A stretch of 64,000 nucleotides of DNA from Bromus sterilis (GCA_950022295.1 OX465599.1:288445501-288509500); one strand, 5' to 3'. Positions 34,901 through 45,467 are shown, counted from the first letter of the stretch. Numbers and translations: made by a program. Notes: generated from the letters alone by a model not told the origin.

Positions 34901-35896
34901 GATCCCGAAGTCACTGGAGATCTCATGCCAGAAAACATTCGCCCGAAGCATCTGGTGTTCAATTCCAAGACATGGTTCTATATCCTGTCAAACTCACTGA
35001 TGCCTCTCAGTACAGCGAATGAAGAATCAAATATCCATTATCCAACTCGTCATGCTCTTATGAAGCTCACCCATGGACATGTGTTTGACTTCGAGGATTG
35101 TTTTCTTCGAAACATGGTACAAGCCGCTGAATTGGTAAACCAACTGAAGCCATATGCTCCTTGGCTGCAAGCCATTTGCAACCATGGACGCAGCGAAGAA
35201 TTCACAGCGAAGCATCACCCGAAGCTGTTCTGTCCTCCGGTCCGCGATACAATGAACATCTTCAGGCGGCCAAACGACCCCTTTGCAACTTATGTAGGAG
35301 TCAGACAACACATAAATGAGCGCAATATGTCGAAGCGTTACCAGAAGGAAGTGTATCACTTCGAGGTTGCCATTCGGAATACTCAGTTGCTAGAAAATTT
35401 CATCGAAGGCAATCAGCGTCAGATGCAACATCTATCTGATGAGATCAATCGCGTTGGAAACATTGCAATGAACAACAACCAATACTTGAAGGTATTGAAG
35501 CGTCATTCATGGAAAGGACTCAGAAAGTTTAACTCTGTGAAGAAACTGCAAGTTGACTGCATATTCAAAGAATATCCTCATCTGCAGCGAAACTTTTCCA
35601 GAAATGATTCGGTTGATCGCCCCAACCCCAAGATCCCACCGCTGGAGAAAATCGAAGAAGTACTATTTGTTAACTCCGCCGAACAGATTCGCCCGGATAC
35701 ATACTCTGATGAAGACTCCCACACGTCGAAGCACGAAGACGATCCCCTCGATGACAGCGACCTTGAATTGCTTCAAGCGCCGATGGACTTCGACGAGGAA
35801 GAGTCACCGGCTTCGACCGAAGGCGATACTTCAGGAGATGAATCTTCGACAGGCGAAGACATTCCGCAGGGTCCCAGGGGTGCAGCTAACGCGTAA
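31955..35896 (+). CDS. Third ORF after pol, plant-transposon-type protein of unknown function
   Basis: 1313 aa from the first in-frame ATG; the frame is open from 31862 without an ATG. A conserved-looking N-terminal block (about 20-130, rich in W, R and Y) comes first. Next is a long low-complexity region of Pro/Lys and acidic runs, with an Ala/Glu/Lys-rich helix likely to form a coiled coil (about 370-480) and a Pro-rich segment (about 690-750). A globular C-terminal domain (about 810-1220) resembles the 'putative plant transposon protein' domain found in many plant retroelements (from recall, not searched). The tail is acidic. The SIRE lineage is known for an env-like ORF here, but I see no signal peptide or convincing membrane segment, so I do not call it an envelope protein. 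It is intact, which argues for selection until recently. Confidence 0.75.
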   Translation: MSDEEAAIGNESPIVDGLENFPEPPKPKGKGGKTKEVNNARGIPEAIRIKMGYNTPPDETDQDRKTRLQRIRRYWAVRWYKFKSIPTWKWAMQFAFSPPYRYTTVMCAQYTEANRMKYYPKPPAVPHPNSLKTPDDYPDEKIRLAILAEKKRIREEKKAKALAAAGLDDAEPSKPKKRRKLRKFSNSPPPASDEEAEHEADDEAEAAAQLEDSIEEDPADEADDESEHSPIPPSPKKKLLKKPLKKKAGAKPTTPKGVKFQEPTEPPAPKRNIDLTNLVVEAPLSSKPPRRPVPSEQRTKERHDPKAKPVAKPAAVPEAKAQEPVKASKPKTTVAKPGQTFAQVGTKKLTEAELRKKDRIEAERLHAEAQAKAKAEREAKEKEKADREAADLEKQRKELAEANQQAEAKRKLAEAKSQEAKAAAEAKQLAEAEAKRQAQLDILRTKKAEKAPRAAQKEAAVDMAPKEIPPKPVAAPVPEAQAEAEHSEHNFPDAREGELWDCLGLCQTYFKLADAIHSHTVDIGDTYISPNLSAMVETLYNQLRDLHSRDRSETAKILKFQKKVDEESDEDFKSEATAASKKIAAVNEQTKQNLQIFQGKLKSAIEECCKSHNASVMALDSKKREAMVQQLASPLPKLQSRKRRLLADTEEVDEVSSHPTKKAPRKASPPRCKIIKLGKPSSKPSAPEVAPPPPQPEANPPRVQTPPPPQPAPQPSTHDNFSPQPSPPRQATPDKDYSSAHSAEESEEKEEEAQVQAGHAEADVEAEAEANELAIVTQPPRRIADARRHCIPAQDTQLDSLYPRETFPIFMGEGTPSRHGPEFDIEVHRKKLRFFGTSPYDSPRTADDLRFWTSEQQILYTKLYCQKGVLFRHRYLDMHSLSAATCFQNIVETIEAQNLTGLFAMETPFNSELVKQFYATLYVSGTPEDTSTWTLEWMIQGKIFRMYSEEFMEIVNIPRHTGKLAKVHMLPDPTEAEFASLLDPEVTGDLMPENIRPKHLVFNSKTWFYILSNSLMPLSTANEESNIHYPTRHALMKLTHGHVFDFEDCFLRNMVQAAELVNQLKPYAPWLQAICNHGRSEEFTAKHHPKLFCPPVRDTMNIFRRPNDPFATYVGVRQHINERNMSKRYQKEVYHFEVAIRNTQLLENFIEGNQRQMQHLSDEINRVGNIAMNNNQYLKVLKRHSWKGLRKFNSVKKLQVDCIFKEYPHLQRNFSRNDSVDRPNPKIPPLEKIEEVLFVNSAEQIRPDTYSDEDSHTSKHEDDPLDDSDLELLQAPMDFDEEESPASTEGDTSGDESSTGEDIPQGPRGAANA

Positions 35897-36415
35897 ATGC
35901 TCTCGATCTGCCTCTCAACCTTTTGTCCTATTCTTGACAAAAAGGGGGAGAAAGTAGCATCGATTGAGTTTAGATTCGCTGCGGGGTTTAGGGTTTTGAT
36001 TCGATTCGTTTTTGCGTGTGTTAAGATTCGACAAACTTTCCATTCACTTCGATTGGGTTGTATCTTAACGTTTTACTTCGGTTGTGAACTGTTTTATCCT
36101 TGTATATGTTAATAACCCCGTGCTTGCAAGCTGCTCTCCTATATTTATCTTGCAGGTGGTTATTTTCCTTAAGTTCACAGGTCATTGGATGATTGCATAT
36201 TCTTCAAGAAAAATTATCTTTGTATGCAATTGATTCGCTAGGATATGTGTTAGGCTTCCCATTGATGATATTCTTCAACAAGCATTTACTTCGACTAAAA
36301 ATCTTCGATGCTTGCATTCAGGGGGAGTCAAAAGCTTCATATCTTAGAGTTTGCTCTCAACTCAAATTCAAAATTCCAAATCTTTTATCGATGCCTGTTT
36401 TGTCAACAATAGTCC
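35897..36415 (+). other. 3' non-coding region of the SIRE/Maximus-type element
   Basis: No gene. Two extra polypurine-like motifs (AAAAAGGGGGAGAAAG near 35939 and AGGGGGAGTC near 36321) precede the terminal tract. Confidence 0.6.
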
Positions 36416-36429
36416 AAAAAGGGGGAGAT
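36416..36429 (+). other. Polypurine tract
   Basis: AAAAAGGGGGAGAT directly before the 3' LTR. Confidence 0.85.
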
Positions 36430-37714
36430 TGTAAGAGCAAAGTTATACCCTCATGAGTTTTGGATATTGTTGGTCAAAACAGTAGAGGAACTAACAAGTT
36501 TTCTAGTGTGAAACAGATGGTTAGGTTCCTGAAGTTATTGGTTGGTGATAAAGCTTCAACGAAGATTTACTCATTTATCGAAGCATATCCTCTGGAGCGA
36601 AGCTTATCACGGATGTCGACCCCTAAAAGGATAAGGAATCCTGAAGCACATCCTATCGAAGAAAGTGATCAAGATGGCGCAGACTTAGTTGTTTTTGCGT
36701 AGTTCTTTTTACTTCTTTGAGTCATAGGAAAAACCGTACTATCAAGAGGGGTTTAGTAAATGTATTTCGAAGGTTTTGATGAAAAGACTCAGATCGAATC
36801 TAAACCAGTGAGAAGCCAGAGTCAAAGAAATCTCATGTGAGCTAGGTAATGCTTCACCAGCGAAGACTTTGTTCTTTCGGCTCCTGAAGCAGAACCAAGT
36901 CCGTGAGTCAGCTTTACTTGGACCGCAAGTAAAGTTGCGCATTGATTGGAAATATGACCGTTGGGGACAGGTGTCAAGCTGTCACATCGGGTTACTTCAG
37001 TCATTTCGCACCTTGGGATTGCTGCCTATAAATACACCACCCCCGCCCTCATTGGCGGGTTGGCTGCTCCAAGATTGATTCCCCACAGAAGAGAGAGAGA
37101 GAGCAACCCCACCGAAGCATTTCAAAAACCCATCCACCGAAGCATAAGTCCTATTGATCTGAGTTGAATCATTATGACTTAGGAAGAAGTTTGCTAGCCT
37201 TTTTATCTTGGAGAACTGCAATTCTCCTAGACGGTTAGAGAGTTGTTCTTCAGAGAGCGAAGAGTTATTGTCGCCTCGAAGTCCAGTTTGTCAAAGGTTT
37301 CGGTGATTCCCTCAATAATCAACCAAGAGTGAAGAACTGACCAAGCTCAAGGAGATTGGTGCAGTGGAGAAATGGACGGAGAGAGGTTAGCTCCTGTGTT
37401 CAATCACAAGTCCCTCCAACCAGACGTAGCACTTTGCAGAGTGTGAACTGGTCAAACAAACATCGCCGAGTCAAGAGTTCGTTTTACTTTCCGCACTTAC
37501 ATTCTGTTTGTCAATTGCTTCAGAGTTCTGCTTCGATGCAATTGATTCGATACTTTTGATTCACTATGTTCTGCTTCGATCACGTTCTGCTTCAATGTTT
37601 ACCCTTCTGTTGAATAGTTTCGATTGCTGTGTTAGGCTTCACTTCAAAGTTTCATGCGAAATTTTGAAGTGATCATTCACCTCCTCCCCCTCTGATCACA
37701 TACTTGATCTAACA
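36430..37714 (+). repeat. 3' LTR of the SIRE/Maximus-type element
   Basis: 1285 bp, about 99.5 percent identical to the 5' LTR by eye (one indel and about five substitutions). Confidence 0.95.
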
Positions 37715-37719
37715 GTTGA

Positions 37720-37848
37720 GCCTAGATTATTTAGGTTTCTTGCTTGGCAAATTAAACGTTAAGTTTTATTCCGTATTTGTTCAAGCCTAAACCGTAATTA
37801 TTTTAAGCGCCTATTCACCCCCCTCTAGGCGACATCAACGTCCTTTCA
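37720..37848 (+). repeat. 3' LTR of the gag-only element, right part
   Basis: Resumes the LTR after the nested element and its duplicated GTTGA. It ends CTTTCA at 37848, followed by GCTAT, the target duplication of the gag-only element. Confidence 0.95.
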
Positions 37849-39597
37849 GCTATGCTCCTACACAAGAAGCATATCACCAAGGTCATTCGTCAAAGGCCAG
37901 ACTTTCACGAGTTGAGTTCAAACCAAGTCTTGGATGAATTTTTTGCTATGGAAATCTTGGACTCCACGGCCGAGTTAAAATTGGCTCGCCAAAGTGGCAC
38001 CAAGATGCCATCTCTCGCCTTGAGGGCCAAGGAAGTTCAAGTTGAGGAAGATGAAGATAAAGAGGATGTTGGTCCAGAGGACACCAAGTATGCTTACAAT
38101 GAGCACATGGCTCTTGCCTCAAGACAATTTTGGGGCAACAAGAACTTCAAGTCCAACACAAGTAGCTTCAAGCCAAAGGGCCAAAGAATAAGGACTTGCT
38201 TCAATTGTGGCAATGTGAGTCATTTTTTCGCGGATTGTCCATATGAGAAGAGAGAAGACCACGGTGGCAAGATCATCCATAAGGACAAGAACAATTCACC
38301 ATTGAACAAGAACTTTGTGAAGAATAAGCCACAACGTGTGTTGGTGGCTCAAGAAGAATACTATTCCGATGACGAGGGTGATTAAGAAAGTGGTGAGATT
38401 GTGGCAACCTCCACCTTTGCTATCGCCATTGAATCCCCCTCATTAATGTCTCTCTTCAACTCCCCCAACGAGAACCCTCACATCATCCACAAGTGCCTTA
38501 TGGCCAAGACTACCTCGGTAACTCCTCACTCTAAACCGTTTACTCCCACTAACCCTTCATTGTTGGATTGTGTGGAGGAAAATGAGGAGCCCAAGGCACA
38601 AGAAGAAAATGATTTCGAGCTATTCATGTCCAAACTCAAAGGTATAGCCAAGGGACACTTTTTGGGTCTCTTGGAACAACTAGGTGAAGCCCATGCTCAC
38701 ATTGAGCAACTTGATGAGACTATCACCGAGTTGCAAGGTCATAGTCGCGACTATGCGGATGAGATAGGGGAGCTATCTCATTCTCTTGAAGAAGAGCGTG
38801 AGCTTAAGTTGTCTCTTGATGAGACTTATGCTAGTGATATCTCTAGGCTAAAACTTGACCTTAAACACTCTAATGCCGTTGTTTGTGATCTCAAAACTAA
38901 AAATGATGAACTTGTCGAGGCTCATGGAAGACTTCTTGTGGACCATGAGAAAGTCGAAAAGGACCACAAGTCCTTAAAGCACGAACTCATGGCTCTCAAG
39001 AAGGCTCATGAGGAAACAAGTATTCAACTCACTAAAGAGATTACTACCTTTTCTCCTATTATTGTGGTAGAGAAACCTAGTTCCTCTAATTCTTGTTGTG
39101 AGCATGTTCCTCTCGTTGAGGAAAACGCTAGGTTGAAGGCACAACTTGAGAAGGGACTTGTCTCATGCATTCAAGGAGACAAGAACCTTAATGATCTCTT
39201 GATTTCCCAAAAGGAGGCCATTGGCAAGGAAGGCATTGGTTATGGTGCAAGTCCATCAAAGAAGAAGAACAAGAAGAGGAAGAACAAAAATAAGAAAGGC
39301 AAGGCCCCTCCTCCTTCGAAGGAAGTCACCTTTGTGAAGGAAGGGGAGAAGCCTCAAGAAAAGGTGGCAAAGGCCATTGAGGGTGGAGTGACCAAGAGGA
39401 GCGGTGACATTCCCAATGACTTTGCCGGACCAACTAACCCCTCTTATGTTCTTTGTTGCACTAATGATGGGCATGTTTATGCCAAATTTGTTGGTTCTTT
39501 TGATGAGTATATTGCATGGTCCATTTGGGTGCCTAAGATCCTTGTTACTAACACGAGAGGACCCATTCATGAATGGGTACCTAAATACAAGCATTGA
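37849..39597 (+). pseudogene. Gag fragment of the older copia element, with in-frame stop
   Basis: Starts mid-gag at the insertion point of the gag-only element. The capsid-like helix region is followed by one intact CCHC knuckle, CFNCGNVSHFFADC, near 38200. An in-frame TAA at 38383-38385 follows, then the same frame is open to 39597. The second part is coiled coil (about 38600-39050), Lys-rich, and ends in AKFVGS...WVPK, a block also found near the C-terminus of the gag at 15389-17778, so both belong to related lineages. The N-terminus, leader and most of the 5' LTR are missing. Confidence 0.75.
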
Positions 39598-39607
39598 TCT
39601 CATGTAG

Positions 39608-40037
39608 GTGGCGGCTTCCGGTGGTGGTTCATGGATACTTGATAGCGGGGATACAAGTCATATGACCGGAAGCAAGGACATGTTGGTGGACATTGATTTT
39701 GGACCATCTCGAACCACCCGTGTCCAATTTGGAGATGCAAACACGTCAAAGGTATTAGGTCTTGGCAAAGTAATTATTTCTCCAGACTCGTCCATTGAGA
39801 AAGTATTTCTAGTTAAGACTTGTGCCTTTAATTTACTTTCCGTTCGTCAACTTGCCATGATGGGCCTTTGCACTTTCTTTGATAAAGACATGGTCACCTT
39901 GATGTGGAGCACAACTCTTAAAGTGGCCTTTGTTGGACACGTGGAGGACGGTATGTACGTGGTGGACTTTTCAAAAGTCCCCAACAAAACCGCCATGTGT
40001 CTAATGGCTAAATTTGATGTGGGTTGGCTTTCGCACC
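39608..40037 (+). pseudogene. Pol fragment (protease start to integrase finger) of the older copia element
   Basis: Begins in the frame just after a TAG at 39605-39607 with WILDSGDTSHMTGSKDM, the copia protease active-site region (DSG). It proceeds to the start of the integrase finger (DVGWLSH), where the chromovirus LTR cuts in at 40038. RT and RNase H are absent from the window. The frame differs from that of the preceding gag. Bases 40033-40037 (GCACC) should be the chromovirus target duplication. Confidence 0.8.
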
Positions 40038-41920
40038 TGTCGGGACCCGAGGTTAGCGTATGCAAGTCCCACTACGACATAGTCATATGGAGATCCGAGA
40101 ACCGTACCCACTTGTCTAAGCAGACAAGGCCAAGCACAGAACGCTCTCGGAAAGCATCGTACGTGAGGGGCATCCCATCCAGGCCGGATGATCAACTGAG
40201 ATGGGTCCTCATCGTCCGCACACAAGTCTAATGATATGGGTGATGAACTCCCATATTCACAGACAAGTCGCCTCAACCATACTATCGACTATCTCATAAC
40301 TCTTACATAGACTTACTCCAGCCCGATCACTTAGTCGGGGTCTAGGGAGGGCTCGATCATACCACAAAGTGTGCACGAGATGGAGTCTCGAGCAATCGCA
40401 CCGCGATGCCCCAAGCTGCGCACATCTAAGGGCCACTTGGTGTATGAAAGACCGCCAGCCAGATCACAACTAAGGTCTCGAAAACCCATACAAAGACATG
40501 CATGTTATAAACATACACGCAGCACACATGCCTTGTATGAACAGCAGGTATCATTGCAATTCTCTACAAAGTATACATTTTATTGATAACTCTTATAGAG
40601 TGCACACAGAGATCACAAGTATGTGATCCAACATTACAACAACAAGCGGAAGCAAAGTATGTCTGAGTACAGACAAGTTTAACAAATGGCTTAAGAAGCC
40701 TTATTTAAACACAAGCCCTCCACGAGGGAACTAGTCGTCTGACTAGGACTAGACTAGCTTGATCTTCAGTCGTCCAGCTCGATGAAGAAGCCACCTTCGG
40801 GGTCAGTTGGTTCATCTAAAACATAGATTAAGCAAACGTGAGTACAAAGTCGTACTCAGCAAGACTTACATAGGAGCTATACTACTCATGCACATGTATC
40901 AAGGTAGAGGGAGGTGGGGTTTCACTTGCAGAAGTGCCAGCTTTGACTTGGCTAATCCTGAACTACGAGTACCAGACTTGAGGTAAGAAGCGTACACGAG
41001 TCCACTACTTTCTCCAACCAATTACACCACTATGGTGCCTTCCTCGACTTCCCCACGAGAAAGCACGCCATATCACTCACACTTATCTTGGTGTGTTTTA
41101 GAAGTATCCAGTTCAAGTTGTCTAATGATCAAGCTAAGCTTTCCAAGCAGTCCATAACCGCAGACGCGGCTATTCGAATAGTTTTGTTAACCCTGCAGGG
41201 GTGTCCCGCTACACACACATGATCATCAGTTACCGCCTTTGTACACGACACCGTTCAAGAAGTGTCGGCGAGGATGCTCACCACAACTGTTACCTCATAG
41301 CCTATCTAGTCCGAGAAAGCCGCCTACCTGGGTTGGCTACCACTATCGTGAACCCGGCCGGTTTACCGAAGTGGACCCAAGTGATGTGTGCGTGGTGCAT
41401 AAGCCGGTCTCGGATGAGCCGTTCTCTCACTTAGCAGCCAGGCCACAGACCTACCAGAACTCCGAACTATTGCGACATTTGGACATCGAAAGGGATGAGT
41501 TAGTAAGCTGAGAGGGGTCAGTGAGCCCAATGTGTGGTTGTACTCTTCATCTTGGATCACCACACAAGAACTCGGACTTAGGGCGGTGTTCAACGAGACA
41601 ACCCACCGTGTACTCCTACACAACCTCTCATTGTTCACCTTGTATTAGGGTAGATTCACCAACACCTTTCCACCAACATCATCATGATCACTACCATCCC
41701 GACTCACATAACAGTATCAACATGGTATCATTCTAATCATGCAATAAGCAGTAACAATTGCAGGGGCCACATGATATCAATCAACTCCTACAGTTGCTAG
41801 GATTGTGGTTTGCCTACTACTGTGACAAATGATAGGTCATGCAAAGGAATGGGTTCATCTATGCGGTAGAAACGTAGCATGGTAATCATCCTATACAATG
41901 CATAAGCGAGACATGAGAGG
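40038..41920 (-). repeat. 3' LTR of the chromovirus, segment shared with the 5' LTR
   Basis: Matches 50117-51997 with scattered substitutions. It begins, on the plus strand, TGTCGGGACCC directly after the broken copia pol. Confidence 0.9.
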
Positions 41921-44102
41921 AAAGTGGGATTTTATCGACATGATCAATGGGGGTTTGCTTGCCTTGCTGACGAGGTTCGGGTTCGGGGTCTTCAACGAAG
42001 CGGGCAGCCTCCTGTTCCGGTTCCACCTCTACTCGACAAACAACAAACAAGGTAGCAAAGTAAACACAATGCCCAATCACATGATTGAAGGTTGAAACTT
42101 GATGTATATGCTTTGATGTGTGAAGAAATTCCATTTAAATGGAGTATATTGCAAATTGAATTGCAAATTCAAACTCCAATTTGAATTCAAACTTAGCCAA
42201 GTTACATGTGACATTGTTTGATCAAGTTGAAACATTTTGAAATGTGTATGATATTCCTCTGATGTGTAATTGAAATGTAGCATGTTTCCATGGTTCAAGT
42301 TACAAAAGTATTTGAAATGAATTTGATTTAATTCCATTTAAATCAAATAGCAAATGCTACTGATCACATTTTAAATTCAACTCAAACATGGTTGAAAGTT
42401 GGATATTTGGATAGCTTATTTTCTCCTGATCATTTTTCATATATTATTTGTTAAATTTGGAGTTGATATCAATTTTCTATGAATTTCCAAAGTTTGGGGT
42501 AATTTCTGCCTTTTCTGGAAATTCTGGAATTACTTTAATGTTTTTATACTGGAAATTCATTTACTGCGTCAGCACTGCGCCAGCATGGCGTCAGCAGGGG
42601 GCTTTGACCCCGGTCAAACTGACCAGTGGGCCAGGGTTGTTAGCCTCACATCTAATTTGCCTGTTAGATTAATCTAACAGAGAGGATTAGAGGGGGGCTG
42701 GGCCCACCTGTAAGTGACCCAGGGGGGTGGATTAGGTGCTAATCACCCCGGCCACGTCGGACTTGCCGGCGGCTAGTCGCCGGCGACGCACGAGACGGCG
42801 GCTCCGGCCACCATTTGGCATGCCGCGACCACCAAACGGGAGCCCAGGCACGCGCGCTTCATCTGGGACAGACGAGCAGCACGGGGGCTCACCGTAATGA
42901 CGTCGGCGACGAGCAAAGGCGGCAGCAGAGAACCGGCAAGGTCGGGAGTGTGGCTAGAGGCCACGTCTTGAAGCTGGGACGGTCGCGTTCGAAAGCTAGA
43001 GCCACTGGGAGTCAGACGCGCGCGCTGGACGAGATGATGGGGCACAGGGGCGACCTCATCGTCGTCCATGGCGGCGACCTTCCTCGGCTTCCATGGTGAA
43101 ATCGGCTAGAGGGGTTGCGGGGTGCTGGAAGCTTGGGGGAAACGCTCAGTAGCTCACCGCGAATCGAACGGAAGCAACAGCAAGCTCGGGGAGGCTTCAA
43201 CGGCGGCGAATCGATGGCAGCGAGCTCGCGGGTCCAGCGAGAGGTTGAAGACGATGGCGTCGGCTCGGGGAGGAATTAGGGATCTAGCTTCCGCGTGAAG
43301 ATGAAGTCGAGGACGAGGAACACGGTGGACTTGCTGGTTGGAGCTCTAGGGAACGGTGGCCATGTCGTCCACGGCGGTGCGCTCCGGTGAAGCTTCGGGC
43401 GGCGACGAAATCAAGAAGAGGGGATCGCGAGAGCAGTGGAGAAGAGGGGGAAGTGAGGCGGGCGTCCACGGGACGTCTCCTGGCGCGATAAGGACGCCTG
43501 GGAGGCCTCCAGGCAGGTAGGTGGCGTGGCGGCCGCGGCATGCCGGCCACCGAGCTGCTTGCCGCCGCGCTGGAAGAAGACAAGGGGGGCTGCGGGCTTG
43601 GGCTGCGGTGCGGTAAGTTGGGCCTGGGAGGCCCAGGTAAGTGGGCTACTTTGCCTTTTCCTTTTTCTTTCTGTTTTTCTTTTCTGTCTTTTGTTTTGGC
43701 TAGAAAAATAAATACCTAGCCATTTTCTAAAATGCTGAAACTTTTTATATGGCCTCATAACAATATAGACTAGCCACTTATAAAGTTTGGCATTTTTTTT
43801 AAATTTAAATAATTTGAATCTTAACTCAAATAGGGGTTTTTGATTAATTCCAAGGCACTGTTTGAATATTTGAAAAATCCATGAGCATGGGGTGGGTCCC
43901 ACATCACTTGATATGTGATCACACTCATTTATAAGACTTTTCAAAAATCTAACATGAATTTTTGGAGAAGATTTTTATCTGGCCTTTTGAATTAATTCAT
44001 CTGGGGGGGTTTCTTCTCCCATTTTGCTTTTGAATTTGATTTCAATGTTTTCTTTTGAAAATTTTTTAACATGATGCAAGAGGACTTGCTAACCCTAGCA
44101 AA
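41921..44102 (-). other. Chromovirus 3' region, probably the rest of a long LTR
   Basis: No gene. AT-rich from about 42115 to 42560, then GC-rich to 43640 with, on the minus strand, CT-rich stretches resembling a plant 5' leader. If the other LTR was truncated by the Tat insertion, this is the unmatched remainder of the LTR, possibly ending near 44112 (plus-strand CCTAACA, pairing with TGT at the other end). The purine-rich GAGTGGGGGCGAG on the minus strand near 44130 is the best polypurine candidate but is not adjacent to that end. Confidence 0.45.
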
Positions 44103-45467
44103 TTACCTAACAGAGGGTTCTGAGAACTCGCCCCCACTCAACAGAATCTCGTCCCGAGATTCAGAAGTCTGCGGGAGGAAGGAGGGATACTCGGCACTGA
44201 GACGGTCTTCTCTTTCCCACGTAGCTTCTCTCTCAGAGTGGTGTGACCATCGCACTTTCAGAAACCTAATCTTCTGACGACGAGTGACACACTCTGCTGA
44301 ATCGAGAACACGAACGGGGTATTCTCGATAAGAAAGGTCATCTTGTAGATCAAGCGTTTCATGGTCGACTTCGCGGATGGGGTCCTTGAAGCAACGCCTG
44401 AGTTGGGACACATGGAATACATCATGTACTCGGGAAAGGTGCGGGGGTAGTTCAAGTTGGTAGGCAACTTCTCCACGTTTAGCAAGAATGCGGAAAGGTC
44501 CGATGTAACGTGGGGCCAACTTTCCCTTGATACCGAATCGTTGGGTTCCCTTCAGAGGAGTAACCCGAAGGTAAGCCTTCTCATCCAGATTGTAGCTCTC
44601 TTGCCTATGATGACGATCATAATAGCTTTTCTGATGAGACTGGGCTGCTTTCAATTGATCACAAACAATGCAAACTTGCTCTTCTGCTTCCTTGATCATA
44701 TCCGGTCCAAAGAATTGTCTCTCACCGGTTTCTGACCAGTTTAAAGGTGTTCGACATCGTCGTACATAAAGGAGTTCAAAAGGAGCCATGTTCAGACTAG
44801 ATTGAAAACTATTGTTATAAGCAAATTCGACAAATGGAAGAGATTTCTCCCAATTCTTTCCGAATGAGATAACACAAGCTCTGAGCATGTCTTCAAGAAT
44901 TTGGTTAACCCTTTCGACTTGACCGCTAGACTGAGGATGGAAAGCTGTACTAAAGGAGAGATGAGTTCCCATAGCATTCTGAAAGCTTCCCCAAAATCTA
45001 GAGGTGAAAAGGCTACCACGATCAGAATTGATTTCCAAAGGAACACCATGAAGGGATACAATTCTATAGACGTACAAGTCCGCTAACTGGCTAGCAGTTA
45101 TAGACTCGCGAACTGGAAGGAAGTGAGCAACTTTGGAAAGCCTATCTATGACAACGAAGATGGCATTGTTTCCTTTCTGGGTTTTTGGAAAGCCGGTGAT
45201 GAAGTCCATACCGACTTTGTCCCATTTCCATTCTGGAATAGGCAAAGGTTGAAGTGTACCAGCAGGTCTTTGATGTTCTGCCTTAATGCGACGACAAACA
45301 TCACATTCGTCAACAAATTGAGCAATGTCTCTCTTCATCCTAGTCCACCAAAATCTCTGGCGTAGATCTCGGTACATTTTTGTGCTACCGGGATGAATTG
45401 AGAGGGGTGTGTCATGGGCTTCTTTGAGGATGAGTTGCCTTAGTTCCCTATTCTTAGGTACTACCAA
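44103..45467 (-). pseudogene. Integrase with C-terminal chromodomain-like segment (chromovirus)
   Basis: 454 codons open in one frame. HHCC finger (H in KEAHDTPLSIHPG, CDVC), catalytic D, D, E in VGMDFITGFP, INSDRGSLF and HPQSSGQVERVN, then the gypsy GPF/Y module (YIGPFRIL). The tail from YPVRVLDSAE to TWEREDRLSAEYP has chromodomain character, which marks chromoviruses and is thought to guide insertion to marked chromatin. It is out of frame with the RT segment upstream, with a one-base loss near 45475. The domain itself looks intact. Confidence 0.85.

Larger units (their letters stand above)
23965..37714 (+). mobile_element. Young, intact SIRE/Maximus-type copia retrotransposon with third ORF
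   Basis: A 13,750-bp element with perfect target duplication GTTGA (23960-23964 and 37715-37719), LTRs TGTAAG...TAACA, Met-tRNA primer site, polypurine tract, and open gag, pol and extra ORF without any internal stop. By eye the LTRs differ at about six positions in 1286 bp, so the insertion is recent. Size, the large ORF after pol and the LTR form fit the SIRE lineage, in Triticeae the Maximus family; the name is from recall. Confidence 0.9.
12835..37848 (+). mobile_element. Gag-only (non-autonomous) copia-type LTR retrotransposon, split by a nested element
   Basis: Complete element with 5-bp target duplication GCTAT at 12830-12834 and 37849-37853, LTRs beginning TGAAAG and ending CTTTCA, a Met-tRNA primer site and a polypurine tract. 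Minus the nested element (23965-37714 plus one GTTGA copy) its own length is about 11.26 kb. It encodes only a broken gag; no protease, integrase, RT or RNase H is found in 6.26 kb of internal DNA. It must have been mobilised by enzymes supplied in trans. The gag style (coiled coil plus zinc knuckles) and LTR opening point to a grass copia lineage. Confidence 0.85.

Noticed and set aside
31955..35896. Calling the third ORF an envelope gene
   Set aside because: No signal peptide, membrane anchor or cleavage-site pattern is visible; only its position resembles env-like ORFs.
39608..40231. The pol fragment read as a 207-aa protein
   Set aside because: Everything after 40037 is chromovirus LTR; the true copia coding sequence stops at the junction.
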